The position numbers were made by a program, and so were the translations under genes. From Larix kaempferi (Eukaryota; Streptophyta; Pinopsida; Pinales; Pinaceae): a stretch of DNA of 64,000 nt. The notes beneath the pieces are model-generated. The model made no database searches, was not told where the DNA came from, and saw nothing but the letters and a program-made list of their open reading frames with translations. The stretch is from NCBI GenBank assembly GCA_027924585.1, contig BSBM01000319.1:4307001-4371000 (forward strand), read 5' to 3'. Shown here one piece after another: positions 10,049 through 21,168 of the stretch; position 1 is the stretch's first letter, and each line of letters opens with the position of its first letter.

Positions 10049-10522
10049 TCAAAATGGTCTGTAGGCACTCACCATAGATGGTAATGAGTCCAAGGCATAG
10101 GGACCTCTAGGTCTATCCTCTGGAATATATGGGAGGGCGTCGATAGAGGGAGACCTGCAACTACCAAGGTAATGATGTTTCCTTGATAGGAGCACGAGGT
10201 GGAGAACCGAAGTGTGAGAGTACTGATGGTAGGACTGACATACGGTGGGGGTGGGGAATAACTGGGAAAATAGAGTGGATGGACTCAAACTTCCTTTGTT
10301 CAGAGTATGATGGCGGGGTTGATCGGGAAGCATATGAAACTGGCTGGTGGAAAGGGGATCATAGCTTTAATGGATCAGGGATGGTGAATGGGATGAGTGA
10401 TACTCAAGTTGGTGTAAGATGGCAAGAGACTGCAGAATACTCTGAACAAAGGGGATGTTATTGGGGGTGCTGCCGAGAGGATTGATCATAGTGCCGAGGG
10501 GTATTGGTGGGGGCTTCTTCAT
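10049..10522 (-). pseudogene. Element C copy of a post-integrase ORF shared with D
   Basis: From an ATG at 10522 to a TGA at 10049 the minus strand reads as 158 codons with one internal stop, TAA where D has TAC. It aligns from start to stop with the 156-codon ORF of D at 57693-58160, both opening MKK and ending in a PF dipeptide before TGA. The length difference is exactly two codons, near 10240. The product would be Pro-, Ser- and His-rich. I know no family for it. Counting changes by eye gives about a quarter synonymous, so there is no clear sign of purifying selection; it could be an ORF by chance. Confidence 0.5.
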
Positions 10523-10812
10523 GGTTTACGGAGCTGGAAGAAGTGTGCTCAAAATGGTAATTTCATGTGGATTTATACGAGCCCAGGACAGTTCATGCTC
10601 GTGATTGCTTTCAATTTTAAGGAGTCTGAAAGCGATAAGAAGACTCTGAAATAATGGAATGATACCATCGTGTGGATTTATCCAAGCCTAGGACAGTGCA
10701 TGCTCATGGTTGCTTTCAATTTTAGAGAGTCTGAAAGCAATAAGAAGACTCCAAGGGGGTTCTTTTTCGTGTGTTAGTCTCCAAGGCCCGAAAAAGCATA
10801 AAAGGATGCAAT

Positions 10813-10896
10813 GAAGAACTCTTCTAGCCGGTGTGACTAGAGTATTCCTTTTTCGTAATTAGTCTACCAGGTCCAGAAAATGGTTAAACTTATACC
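10813..10896 (-). other. Conserved 3' block shared by B, C and D (C copy)
   Basis: On the plus strand it starts GAAGAACTCTTCTAGCC and ends in an AAACTTATACC-type string. It is very close to the reverse complement of 57319-57402 in D and clearly related to 5525-5613 in B. It lies about 1.6 kb from the 3' LTR. Confidence 0.8.
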
Positions 10897-11239
10897 ATAT
10901 AGACGCCCTTTCAGGTACTTTAATGAGCATGAAAGGAAGCAAGATTGCTCGGCGATCTTTTCATTCTTTTAGGAGTCAGAAAAGAGCTTAACAGAAACTC
11001 CCTAAGTGCCTTTTTTGTAAAGGACTTGTCTGGCCCGAAAAAGGGATAAAATTATACCGAACAAAAGGAATGGCCAAGCAAGAAGAGAGTGTTCAATCAA
11101 GGGACATCGATGAGAACCAAGAACGAGGGTTAGGGGGGAACACTGGTGGGCCTCCTTGCGGGATGATGAATGGCAGCAAAATAACGAAATAATTGCAGTA
11201 TGAATGGAGTGAATGGCTCATGTATAAATGTGTTACAAT

Positions 11240-11700
11240 TCGATGGCAGCCGATGTGGCACGCAAATCGAGGCAGCAAGGTGTCAGGACACGATGTTGGA
11301 ACTGTAACGGGTGAGAGCGAAAAATGATCTCAAGTGTCATCACTAGCTCGGAAAACTGAATCTGGCGATATAAAAAGTGTCAAAAATGGATAACAGCCAA
11401 GGTGGCACGCAAACCGAGATGACTAGGGGCTGGTAAAAAATGCTTGAAAAATATGGGGGTGAGAGCGAGAAATGATCTCAAGCATCATCACGGGCTCGAA
11501 AAACTGAATTTGATGGTATAAGGAATGCTAAAAACTGATAACAGCCGATGTGGCGCGCAAATCAAGATGGCGACATGGGGCATGGGAAAAATTCCCTAAA
11601 GTTTTTGGTGAGAGCGAGAAATGATATCAAGCATCATCACGGGCACGGAAATATGAATTTGGCAATGCAAATGGTGCGAAAAATGAAGGTCATACGGACT
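11240..11700 (-). repeat. Imperfect tandem repeats in element C 3' region
   Basis: Three to four diverged units of roughly 120-150 bp. Each holds a GTGGCACGCAAA-type string (11257, 11402, 11551) and a GTGAGAGCGA..AATGAT-type string (11310, 11459, 11608). The same units occur in D at 56640-56990. Confidence 0.8.
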
Positions 11701-11898
11701 CCAGAATGGTCAAAGAAAATAACTAGGTTAAAAAATGGTTACAAATAAAGGTGAGCCCACCAAGCGAAGGATGCAGTGGTGGGGAGAAATGATGGCCCAT
11801 GGGGGCAAAATACTAAGCGTATCAAATCAAATAAAATATACAAGTGACACGTGACCTAAAAAATGGTTAAGATCACAAATGTGAAAAAGTGAGCAGGT

Positions 11899-13708
11899 TT
11901 AATGACCTGCCCCCATGCTATGTGCATGGGGCTTGTGATTGTGGATCACATATGTGTTGGTTTGAATGATGGGCTTATGGACCTGTTGAGATAGATGTGA
12001 TGGGGTAGGGTCAAAATGATTGATCATGCCCCCTATCCCAGGTTCGAGGTAATCTATTATTCCCTCGAACTCAAAGGTGTCAATGCGGTGCTCTATGATA
12101 GTGGGGTCAAGACCAGGCATTTCGGTGTAGGACCAGGCAAAGACATCACGGAACTCTTGGAAACATTTTTTGTACTGTCCGACCTCATACTCAGTGCAGG
12201 AGGCTCGTAACGTAATGAGTTTAGAAGCACCAGCTGGGGCAGAGATATCAATGTGGATTGTGGGTGAGATATTGGCCATGTTACCTTCCTCGAAGGCATT
12301 GGGGGCGGGAATGGGATCTTTAAACCAATCGGCTTTGGTGGGGAGGAAATCTTTGGACTCAACTGAAAATTGAGTGGCTGTGGTGGGGGAGGGCTCTTCC
12401 AGGAGGAAATAGGAACGATGGTGCATATCCTCCCAGGGGTAATCAGGTGCAGTAAGAGCATCGAGAATCTCCTCATCATTGTGGAAACTTTGAGTTGTCA
12501 AATCGGATGATGAGGGAGTGCCAGTAGAAGAGATCATCTAAATGGTATTAATCTCTCTGGTTGGCGGGGATGCTGGGGGGTGGATCTCTTCAATGGTGGG
12601 GGGAGCCGTTGCGAGGTCCAAGTTATTCATCTCATAGAGGGAGGCTCTGTAATCTGGGAGATCAGGGCAGTGATGTGAGTAATGGCCGTAAATACCGCAG
12701 ATTGCACAAGGGTGGTTGGTACGCAGTGATTTATCACGAGGCTTAGGGGTAGGGTCGAGTTGGACAACTGGGATGTTGGGGTCATCGTCAAGCATTTGCA
12801 TGTGCTCTTATAATGCGGGTAATTGTGGACATTGATGGGTAGGATGGCCCAATTCATCACACAATGAGCATTTGGGAGGAGCATGAAACACGGGGGGGGG
12901 GTTTAACCGTTTTGGGCGGGGGTAAAGCAGTGTATGGTTGTGGGCCTCTGCCCCCAGTGTGCTTGATAAGAGGGGATGAATTGGTGGATGAGGAAGGAGT
13001 GGTGACACCAGGAGGTGGTTGACTAGTAGTGGTGATGGGTTGCACCGGTTGTAGGATGACATTTGGTATCGGAGGGGAAACAGGAGGCATGATGTACCAT
13101 ACAGGTAATCCTAAAGTTAAACCGGGGAGGGTGAGATTAGCCATAACCGGGGTGCTTACTACTCCCGAAGGGGGGAATAGGAAGGGGATTGTATGGATGG
13201 GTGTAACACCAACATGACTAGGTACCAATGGTGGTTGGGGTAGCAAGGGCGGTTGATGGTTAGGTGTTGGTGTATTGTGGGAAAGGGTACATAAGTCAGA
13301 TATTTCGGTCGTTGGTGACAGGGGTGGAATGGATTGGAATGTTGAGGTCATCGGCATATCTGAGTAAACTCCGGGTCCCACTGAGGAAACCAACGAGGTA
13401 GATGCACCAAAAATAGGTTTTTCAACCATGGGGAGAACATTTTCGGGTGTAGCGGGGGCATTGGGATCGTAATAGGTGAGTTGATCAACCTTGACCACGC
13501 GTCCGTCATGGGGGAACATCATGGTACGAAAAATGGATGAGGCAATCGCCCGCATGTCATACATGTAGCTGCATCCAAGTAAGAGGTTATAATCAAGTTG
13601 GGCGTTGATGACCTCTATGTCAATAAGCACTGTTTTACCATCCAACTGGATGGGGACATTAGCTAAGAGACCTTGGGGTTGAGCCGAACAATCGTCGTAG
13701 GCTCGCAA
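11899..13708 (-). pseudogene. Element C post-protease module with two zinc knuckles and a novel tail (broken)
   Basis: Sense order from 13708: the end of the protease, then a Pro-rich region with IPFLFPPSGVV and LTLGLPVWY, knuckle CSLCDELGHPTHQC (near 12880-12840), knuckle CAICGIYGHYSHHC (near 12710-12665), an acidic stretch, and FQEFRDVFAWSYTEM, the usual lead-in to RT in Ty3/gypsy. After EHRIDT the sequence leaves the D pattern and continues for about 65 codons (IDYLEPGIGGMINHFDP and so on) to a stop at 11899. RT is absent. Frameshifts or stops occur near 12890, 12805 and 12538. Confidence 0.8.
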
Positions 13709-14264
13709 TGCAGTGGTGGACTACTGGAGAGTAGGATCCCAACTTCTGCCAAATGAATGTGGATATAACACATGTAGAGGCACCCTCATCGATGATGCAC
13801 CGATGGATAACAAGATTCCGAATGGATACAGAAACGTGGAATGATAATGTGGAAGGCAGGCATGGTTTGGATTGGTCCAAATTCAAGGCCATCATTCGTG
13901 AATCAGTTGGGTCAATAGCACCAATGGCTGAAAGCAAATTCTTGCACTGTGAAGGACATTTTTTTAAGACCTCTAACGCAGACATGGTTGCAGGGGACTG
14001 AGCTAAATCATCTACGATGTTGTAATTAGACGCAGAGCGAGCATTCGGGTTATTGTTGATGCAGCGAAGTGGGAAGCGAGGGGCTTTGGAGGCACCATCT
14101 AGTGGAGCCGAAGGTATTCGTAACGACTGATCAGTGGGAAGAGAATTGGTGTTTTTGTTGGCAGGAGGGGCTTCAAGGGTGGAGCCATATTGGTTCCGAC
14201 GGGTTTGAAGGTTGACATCGGTGGATGACATCATTAACAAGTGATGGGTACCTGAGTCTATCAT
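13659..14264 (-). pseudogene. Element C protease N-terminal part (frameshifted)
   Basis: 201 codons collinear with the D polyprotein. The protease active strand reads CIIDEGASTCVIS with the Asp at 13790-13788, the same Asp-Glu-Gly-Ala as in B and D. A 2-nt deletion relative to D near 13735 shifts the frame, and the protein continues in the frame of 13708-12857 with YNLLLGCSYMYDM. The protease would process the particle polyprotein; this copy cannot be made whole. Confidence 0.8.
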
Positions 14265-14294
14265 GGGTTGATCAGGAGCATCATAAGTGATTTT

Positions 14295-16454
14295 CTATTT
14301 TGGTGGTGTGTTTCCTTGAGGGGGAGCCAACGATTGAGTGTTCACTACACCTTGGGTTGGTAAAGGGTTCTGTAACACCAAGGGTTGAGTCTGAGGTGGT
14401 GGGGGGTTAGGTGGTGCCTGAGGAGCCATTTGCCCTTGGCGGTGGGAATCATCAGTCCAAAGTTGTTGAGCCCGCTCCAAATGTGGGAAAGCGTGTGTGT
14501 AATGGCCATAGACCCCGCAAATAGAACAAGGATGGTTTGTTCACAAATTAGGATTTTTGGCTTGCTTGGGCTTCCTGTTAGCGTTTTGGTTGGCAGGTGC
14601 CGCGTCATTATTTTTTGGGGGATTAGGAGGTTGGCCGCCTTGGTCTAGAGGGGGGTTGTTCCCGCGGTTACATCATTTGCCGCGGTTTTGCTGGCCTTGT
14701 TGGCATTGGTTATTTTGGTTCTACTGCAGATTTTGTTGGGCATACACTTGCCCTTGGGTGGCAGGTGGGTTCTGCGGTTGGGCAGGTGTGGGAGTAGACT
14801 GTGGTGGATAATAAGTGGGTGGAGGCGGTGCAAGTGTTGAACCTTGTGTGGGTTGCTGATATGTCTGTGTGGCGGGTTGTGGGTTTTCCGCAGGTGTTGC
14901 CTGTGGCGGATAATAAGCAGGGGGGGCTTGAGAGGATACAGGAGCTTGCGCGGCCTGCAGGTGGTAATATGGCTGAGGTGCGACCGGGGGGGCATAGGTG
15001 GGGGATGCATGGCCAAAGCACTGAGGTGGACATGAGGGTCCATGGGAATGGTGATTATGTGCCATGGGAGCATATGAATTGGTTGCTCCAGAGTGCGATG
15101 TAGCCCGCGAAAAGTCGAGGCCATGGCTAGTGCGTGCTATGGAAAAGGGCTGGTTATGCGATGCGATAAGGCCAATGATGGCATCGGCGGCATGGGATGC
15201 CCCCGGTGCATCATTCCGGGAGGAATCGTCGCAGGGGGCATCAGGTATAATGGTATATAGATAACCAGACTGGGCGTAGATAAGGTCAAACTACTGGGCT
15301 TTTAGGATGGCCTCTTCCTCGGACTGGGGTCGCTCATATGCCACATCCTTGGCAATGACAGGAAGGAGAGATTTTAGAAACCAATCTAAGAAGATACAAT
15401 CATCTAACTTGATTTTGCATAGGCTTCGGTGTCAACGCCACTCATGAATGTGGTCACTGATGTGGGTGGCCATATTCTGTCTGCAAGACAGTAGGATCTC
15501 AACTCCCGCATCATAGTGAACAGGTAACTGAAAGAACTGCAAGAAGGTCGAGGCAAGGGAAGTAAAGGTGGCATGGGTCCCATGTGGCTGCTCGATGTAC
15601 CATTTGGTTGCAGAGCCAGTGAGGGTGCATTGTAATAGACGGAGTCGGACTGAGTCGTCCACTATGGAGTTAGAGGAACACCATAGATGGAAGGACATAA
15701 TGTGGTTATGGGGGTCTTCACCTACCTTGCCCTCAAACTTAGGGATGTCTGATGGGAGCTTGGTGGGCATGTGAGGCCACGCAGGGTCGTGTCTGATGGG
15801 ATCATTGGTTAGTCTGGCCAGGTCAGGAAGGTTGAGACTAGCCATGAATGGAAAACTAGTAGAAGGATGTGACATGCTGGTGGGGGCGGATATGGTGGGG
15901 CCATTGCCCCCAAGTGTGAGGGTTGGATTCAGGTTGGGGGTGTTGCCCCCATGCAGAGGAATGACGGTGGTATGGGAGGGTCCTGCGCCTCCTAGTGTAG
16001 TGCGAGTCACTAGCGGGGGTGGGTTGGGTATGCTAGCCACTGGAATTGGAACAGTGATCGGAATGGTGGGAGTGGGTCCCATCGAGGGCATCCCCAAAGC
16101 GGGTGTGGTAGCTGGGGTGGTGGTGGATGCTCCACCAGTGGTTCCTCCAAAGAAAGGGTTGGAAGTCATGCCAGCCATGGGGCTGGTTGGTGCAGTGTAA
16201 GTGGGGTTTTCATACTCTACCTCAGAATCAGATGTGAAATAAGGGATGTCCGAGTCGGGTGACAGAGCTCTATGTCATCGACAACTAGAGTCAAGTGACA
16301 AAGCTCGAGGTCTATGACGAGTGGGATCAAATGATGAAGTTCTACGTCTATGATGGGTGATTTCAAGTCTATGATGGGTGATGTCAAGTGAGTTGTGCTG
16401 TAGGGGCTCGCTCCGGAGGTGCCAGGAATGTCTCGGGGACTCAATGGTGACAGA
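14295..16454 (-). pseudogene. Element C gag (capsid, Pro-rich region, first zinc knuckle), broken
   Basis: Sense order: an Arg/Ser/His-rich N-terminal extension (16454-16179), the first ATG at 16178 (MAGMTSNPFFGG), then a capsid-type domain with LPSDIPKFEGKVGEDPHN and SATKWYIEQPHGTH (about 15790-15430). A long Pro/Gln/Tyr-rich region to 14721 and a knuckle near 14510 with its last Cys lost follow. Stops include TGA at 15432 (CGA in D), TGA at 16275, and TAG just after 14721. The frame equals the D gag frame throughout this stretch, so damage is mostly single substitutions. Confidence 0.82.
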
Positions 16455-18013
16455 TGGTGTCAAGTATCTGGGGGTTGTGTCGAGTGAAAAACAGCTCAAA
16501 AACCCTAATGCATCCGAGTGTACAGAAGGAGAGCGCAAAAAATACAGCACTCAGGCCAATAACCAACTCAAAACACTCATTGTAACAGCTATGCTACAAT
16601 AAGTCGAGCGTCAACAACAATGATCAAAATACCAACAAGCAGCAGGTTTCCTAAAAAATAAAAATAGTGGACTCGCTAGACCAAAGGGAGGTAAGGGAGC
16701 ATGCAAACACCTAGATAAATAGTATTCTGACTCAACCAGACATATCCTCTGCAAGGTGATGAAATCCAAGTCAGAAAATATGGATACTAGAGCCAAGTGG
16801 CTAAAGATATCACCCTACCGAGAGGGACACCAGGTAAGGCAATCCTAGAAGAAAGGAAACTAAGATACCTCGTTCATGACACATCCAGAAAGGTGAATCT
16901 ACAACTCTGGTCCTATCACTGTGTGGGCCTAAAGAGAACACCACACACAGACCAACGAGTACGTAGCCTTCGGTTACTGAATGGATTGCAGTATTCCACT
17001 CAGGCCTCCGGAACCAGTCTGGCTACTTCAACCCTCCTAAGGGAGAGGCCCTCTGATAAACTGGTTGTGACCGTGCCAAAAAATACTAGGGGATTTTGGT
17101 TCCCTAATGGACAACAACTATGTCTCAAGTGTAAGTGACCGAGGGGTGTTATTTGGATGCCTATCCCCCCTGTCCTACCTAACTACAATATTCTTATGTG
17201 TTCCCCAAGTGGGGTTAGAATGTTGGTTTTGTTAAGTAGTATTTTAGGGGTCACTTTAATTAGGTGACAGAATTGTGCGTGTGAGGTAATGAACCCAATC
17301 AAAAGTGCCATGGGGTGGGCAACTTTCTAACTAATAATTAGAAAGCAGAAATTAAACTTGTAATGCAAAATTTTCTTTTTTCAATTGAAATGCTTTAAAC
17401 TTAAAAAACTCTGTAAGTGGAACAGAAAGCAAACTGCAGAAAAAGGCTGTAGGTAAGTATGGCTATAGATAGAACAGGTGGCTGTGCAGGTGCAGAAAAT
17501 ATTGCAGCAAAGTGTTGGGTTCAAAACAGGGTTCAAAAGTGCAGAAAATAGATCGCGGGTCTGTGGCGAAACTATGCAGTCGAATCGCGGGAAACAGGGT
17601 GAAAGCCGAGGGGAGATCGCGAGAACCAGGCTGAAAGCTGTGGGGGGATCGCAGGAAACAGGCTGAAAGCCGCGGGGAGATCGCAGGAAACAGGCTGAAA
17701 GCCATGGGGAGATCGCAGGAAACAGGATGAAAGTCGCGGGGAGATCGCAGGAAACAGGCTGAAAGCCGCGGGGAGATCGCAGGAAACAGGATGAAAGCCA
17801 CGGTCGGATCGCAGGAAACAGACTGAAAGACACAGGGAGATCGCAGGAAACAGGCTGAAAGCCGTAGTGGGATCGCAGCTGTGGGGAAAAAATATGCCAT
17901 TTTTGACAGCAAACCCAACTACCGAAAGGGACGGCCGAAAGGAGAAAACAGAACAAATATTTGCAGAAAATAAAACTTTTTAAAAAAATTATAACTAGAA
18001 ACTCAAAGGAACA
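16455..18013 (-). other. Element C leader
   Basis: Between the PBS and gag. The gag-proximal 600 bp (16797-17150 in particular) is collinear with the D leader at 48780-49330. The PBS-proximal part holds a 32-bp tandem array at 17583-17880. No gene is supported; open frames across the array are artefacts of the repeat. Confidence 0.75.
17583..17880 (-). repeat. 32-bp CpG-rich tandem array in the element C leader
   Basis: About nine units; on the plus strand each has the core GATCGCAGGAAACAGG followed by a GAAAGCC-type string and GGGGA. Units differ by one to four bases. Since 32 is not a multiple of three, translations rotate frame, so it is not a protein repeat. A more diverged version occupies the same place in D (48090-48440). 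Confidence 0.92.
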
Positions 18014-18028
18014 CTAGGGGAGTCTCCA
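18014..18028 (-). other. Element C primer binding site
   Basis: Minus strand TGGAGACTCCCCTAG, 4 nt inside the 5' LTR; D has TGGCGACTCCCCTAG at the equivalent place. It is related to the tRNA-Arg primer sequence TGGCGACTCCGCTGGGG as I remember it. Confidence 0.6.
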
Positions 18029-18032
18029 AAAC

Positions 18033-18753
18033 TGTAGCTAGGGTTTTCACCCTATCTTGTGCAAATGAGCACCTACTAAGGAGAAAGGGACTCCTTAGTA
18101 GCAGTTCAATAAAATAGTAAAATATGACAATAAAGCAAAGTAAACTTAAACTAGCATGTGCATCAACAAGAAATAAAAAGACAGTAATATGATAAGAATT
18201 TTCTTTGGTATTAACTTTACCTCAAATCTCGAGGTTGGTGAAGCTCTTGCAGTAGTCTAGGAGGGCTGCTTCCAAGCTCCAATGGGCTCCTTCTCCTTCT
18301 CCAAAGTGTTTTGGATATGGTCCAAAGGGGCACCCAAATGTGAAATTAGCTCAAAGTGGTGAGCTAGGGTTTCAAGGGTGATTTTGGGAGAGTGAGGATA
18401 GGGAAGATTGTGGATATGAAATGGGGATCCTCCATCACCTACTTATAGGTTTTTAGTGGTGGAGTGTTGACCCATGGTTTTGGGCACCATATGGTTTAGG
18501 TCAATTGTATAGGGTTTTTGCTTCCTTTTTTCCCTCTTTTTCCTCTTTTTTGTATTTTTTCTTTCCTTTTTAGAGGGTTTTTACTATTTTTGGAGGAAAT
18601 TTAAATTATTTTGGGGGAAAATAGGGGTTTTTTGGCCTTTTGGTGGCTTTTTAATGGTTTTTTAAGGTTTTGGAGGCAAATATGGTAGGAAATATGGACA
18701 AATGAGTCATGTAATGAGGGAGATGAGGTAGTGAGCACTTTTTGGGTGTTAAC
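18033..18753 (-). repeat. Element C 5' LTR
   Basis: 721 bp, partner of 8478-9199, followed by the ATTGT duplication at 18754-18758. Confidence 0.96.
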
Positions 18754-18758
18754 AATTG

Positions 18759-20215
18759 TCCTACTACGATTGTTGAGTAATGAAACCGATTTCGGGTAGT
18801 TTAAGGTGATTTACCCTGAAACCCTAGCCTAAGCTAGTTGATGATGTATATACCTAAAAAGAAAAAGTTGCTAGTTAATTTTATTAAAATTTCTTTTTAG
18901 AGAAGACTTTTTACTCAATAAGGGTAGTGAAGTGTGTGGAATGGTTTCGACAGAAAGCAAAGTGCATATAAATAATGCATAAAACTTTCACAAAAACTCA
19001 CTTTGCGTTTAAGTTCTTTCAAAGCAAAAATAGGTAATCGTAAGCAAAAAAAAAAAAATTATTTTAATTTTTCAAAGCAAAAAAATCTATGCTACTTCGA
19101 AAAAAGATGATAAATCTTACTACTAAGCTACCAATTTCAGTTTTGATCTTTTCTTCTACTTTGCAAAAGAAAAATGAATCTGAAAAATGAACAAGTAATA
19201 CCTAACGCAAAGTGTGGGTAAAGAAAAACAACCTAATGGCTTAAAACAATCAAATAAAAAAGACTTGAGAAAGACTCTACCTACAGAGTTGTTTCAATGA
19301 ACGAACTCAACGTTTGGAACAAGATGTAAAAGAAAATAAGGTAAAGCGGATGCGCGAAACGGAAACAAACCAAGAGGCTGCTCCTAAGCACCAAAACCTA
19401 AGAAAACATCTTCCAAACAAGTAGGGTATGCAAGCAAACCAAGGTGACTTCACCACCACATAAACTCAAAGGAGAAGTAAACAAGAAGGCTTCAACTAAC
19501 TCAGATTGAACTGAAAAGAAACTCAGGAGGCATCTAAACCAACAAAATTTTCAAAAACCACCGTAAAAAATCAAACTGTGATCAAACCCTAAAAATAAGT
19601 TAAATCTCAGTAAAAGTGTGCAGGTTTGCAAACAGACAACAGTCATTGTGTGCACAGGTCTGCAGAAGTGCAACAAGCGTCTAGGGAAAAAAGTGCGCTA
19701 CTGTGGCCAACAGAAAGCCGCGCATGAGTTCAAAAGGTATGAAAAATAGGGAAGACACCTAACAACCAGTACTAAAGTAGGCAAAGCAAATCAAAGGACC
19801 TTCAAGAGGTAGACAAGACTCATAAACAAATAAAGATGTCTCAAAAATCAGTCAGAAAAGAAAGATAAATTCCAACAGTAGACCCCAAAAGCCTGGAAAC
19901 CAAACCCTAATGCAAGGTTCAAAGCTACAGGAAAAAATGGTTCTGCCTGGTATAGGAACCAACGCCTGCAACAAGAAGTGCACGGGTATGCCTCAAAGGG
20001 ACTAGCGCACAAGGCAGAAAGTGTGCTTCTTTATGCACAAAAGACTAGCGCATGGAGACTGAAAAAAAATAAAAAAGGGGTTGCTTAGACAGACTGAGAT
20101 GAACCAAGTCCAAAAGAACCAGAAAAGAAACTTATAAACCTCTCAAAAATCAACAAACTACAAAAAGTGAAAGGAAAACCTAGCAAGGTCCCCGGAGCAG
20201 AAAAAAACCGGTTAC
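18759..20215 (-). other. Element B leader, PBS-proximal part
   Basis: AT-rich, stops in all frames. No repeat array or gene that I can support. Confidence 0.55.
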
Positions 20216-20233
20216 TCCCCAGCAGAGTCGCCA
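20216..20233 (-). other. Element B primer binding site (tRNA-Arg type)
   Basis: Minus strand TGGCGACTCTGCTGGGGA, 4 nt inside the 5' LTR. It differs by one base from the complement of the 3' end of plant tRNA-Arg recalled from memory. Tat/Ogre elements use this primer. Confidence 0.8.
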
Positions 20234-20237
20234 GTTC

Positions 20238-21163
20238 TGTTGTGTAGGAAAATACCTTATAGTGGGGGAGATGACACTACCAACTTACATGGGGTGACAG
20301 GTAAATACATTCATGTTTTGCATTGATTATTACGAAAGGAAAGAGATTAGGGTTCTGAAAGTTGTACCTTTTTAACGATGGTTGGTCCTAGCTTTCGCCC
20401 ACTCTTCCACATTGATGAACCTGCAAAACAAGTTAACCTTCCTCAGCATATCTTGACTATAATAAATATGATGAAATTGAAAGAAACTTAACATCAATTA
20501 TAATCAGATATTCAATCCAACAAACATTCAATTGGGACAGGAAGGGTATTTCCACTTTTTATTGTCAAAGAAATGTAGATAAGTATAGATATACCTGATC
20601 TGTCCAGACACTTGTGCAACCGAGTCTTGGGATCTTGCTCCTCACAAAGACTTAAGACTTCCTCCAGCGTAACAATAGTTTCTTCTTCCTTCTAGGTCCC
20701 CTCTCTCATGGCTTCCCCTTGTATTTATGGGACAAGGTTGGCAGTTGAATTCGAGAGGTGGTTGAATTGGGAGGTTGGGGAAGTTGCAGAACCAACTTGA
20801 ACTAATCCCAATTCGTAATCTTAATGTATTTTTTCATTTCATCTTAAGATGTGCACTGGTTTCATACAAGCAGACTAGCGCACAATATGCAACTTTTGCA
20901 TCTGACAACCAGCGTTTGCAACATTTTGGAGGATGTGCATGGGTTGTCTTCAATAAGACCAGCATTCATAACGTAGAATGAATGTGGCAATAGTAGCGCA
21001 CAAATGGTGAAAACTATAGAAAAAATATGTTTTCAGCTGAAGAATGTGATCTCAGCAATAACTCATCCAAGGTCAATCCAGATCTTCCATCCATAGTGTC
21101 CTTATGTGTGATCTACAGATCAATGTGATCACGGACGGAGAAGTGCAGATTTGACCTAGAACA
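20238..21163 (-). repeat. Element B 5' LTR
   Basis: 926 bp, TGTTGTGTAGG to CTAGAACA on the plus strand, partner of 2912-3853, followed by ATATG at 21164-21168. A TATA-like ATAAATA is on the minus strand at 20728-20722. Confidence 0.95.
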
Positions 21164-21168
21164 ATATG

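Larger units (their letters stand above)
9211..11898 (-). other. Element C 3' region with imperfect tandem repeats
   Basis: 2.7 kb between the coding remnant and the polypurine tract, collinear with 56471-59006 of D. It contains duplicated segments near 9360-9620 (each with a GGCATACCCATxCTCGTATC-type core), a broken copy of the post-integrase ORF (10049-10522), hairpin-forming repeats at 10550-10800, the conserved block at 10813-10896, and a tandem series at 11240-11700. Tandem subrepeats between pol and the 3' LTR are a known habit of Tat-lineage elements. Confidence 0.75.
8478..18753 (-). mobile_element. Element C: Ty3/gypsy (Tat-like) derivative lacking RT, RNase H and integrase
   Basis: 10,276-bp minus-strand element with LTRs 8478-9199 and 18033-18753, TSD ATTGT, a polypurine tract next to the 3' LTR, and a PBS 4 nt inside the 5' LTR. 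LTRs, leader, gag, protease and 3' region all have counterparts in D at 47284-59741. The coding region stops matching D just before the RT and passes into a different C-terminal tail ending at 11899. The whole RT-RNase H-integrase segment, about 2.5 kb in D, is absent. C is therefore a probable non-autonomous partner of the D family. It inserted into the leader of B. Confidence 0.94.
2912..21163 (-). mobile_element. Element B: non-autonomous Ty3/gypsy (Tat-like), gag and protease only
   Basis: Minus-strand element bounded by LTRs at 2912-3853 (3' LTR) and 20238-21163 (5' LTR) and flanked by ATATG on both sides. Its PBS at 20216-20233 matches, with one difference, the 3' end of plant tRNA-Arg as I remember it, a primer used by Tat/Ogre-type elements. 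Element C is inserted at 8478-18753. After removing C, B is about 8 kb and encodes only a gag-like ORF and an ORF ending in a protease; there is no RT, RNase H or integrase. The 3' region from 5836 to 3865 is non-coding and carries a block shared with C and D. B inserted into the gag-protease junction of A. Confidence 0.93.

Noticed and set aside
14557-15264. Plus-strand ORFs opposite the C gag with W-, G- and C-rich translations.
   Set aside because: Antisense shadows of the Pro/Gln-rich gag coding strand.
17583-17880. Regular array that might be taken for a CRISPR.
   Set aside because: Units are contiguous with no unique spacers, and it is inside a plant LTR element leader.
17381-17956. 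Minus-strand frames of 191 and 151 codons with PVSCDLP/FLRSPRGF repeats looking like a repetitive protein.
   Set aside because: They are translations of the 32-bp tandem array; a 32-bp period rotates the frame and the pattern occurs in several frames at once.
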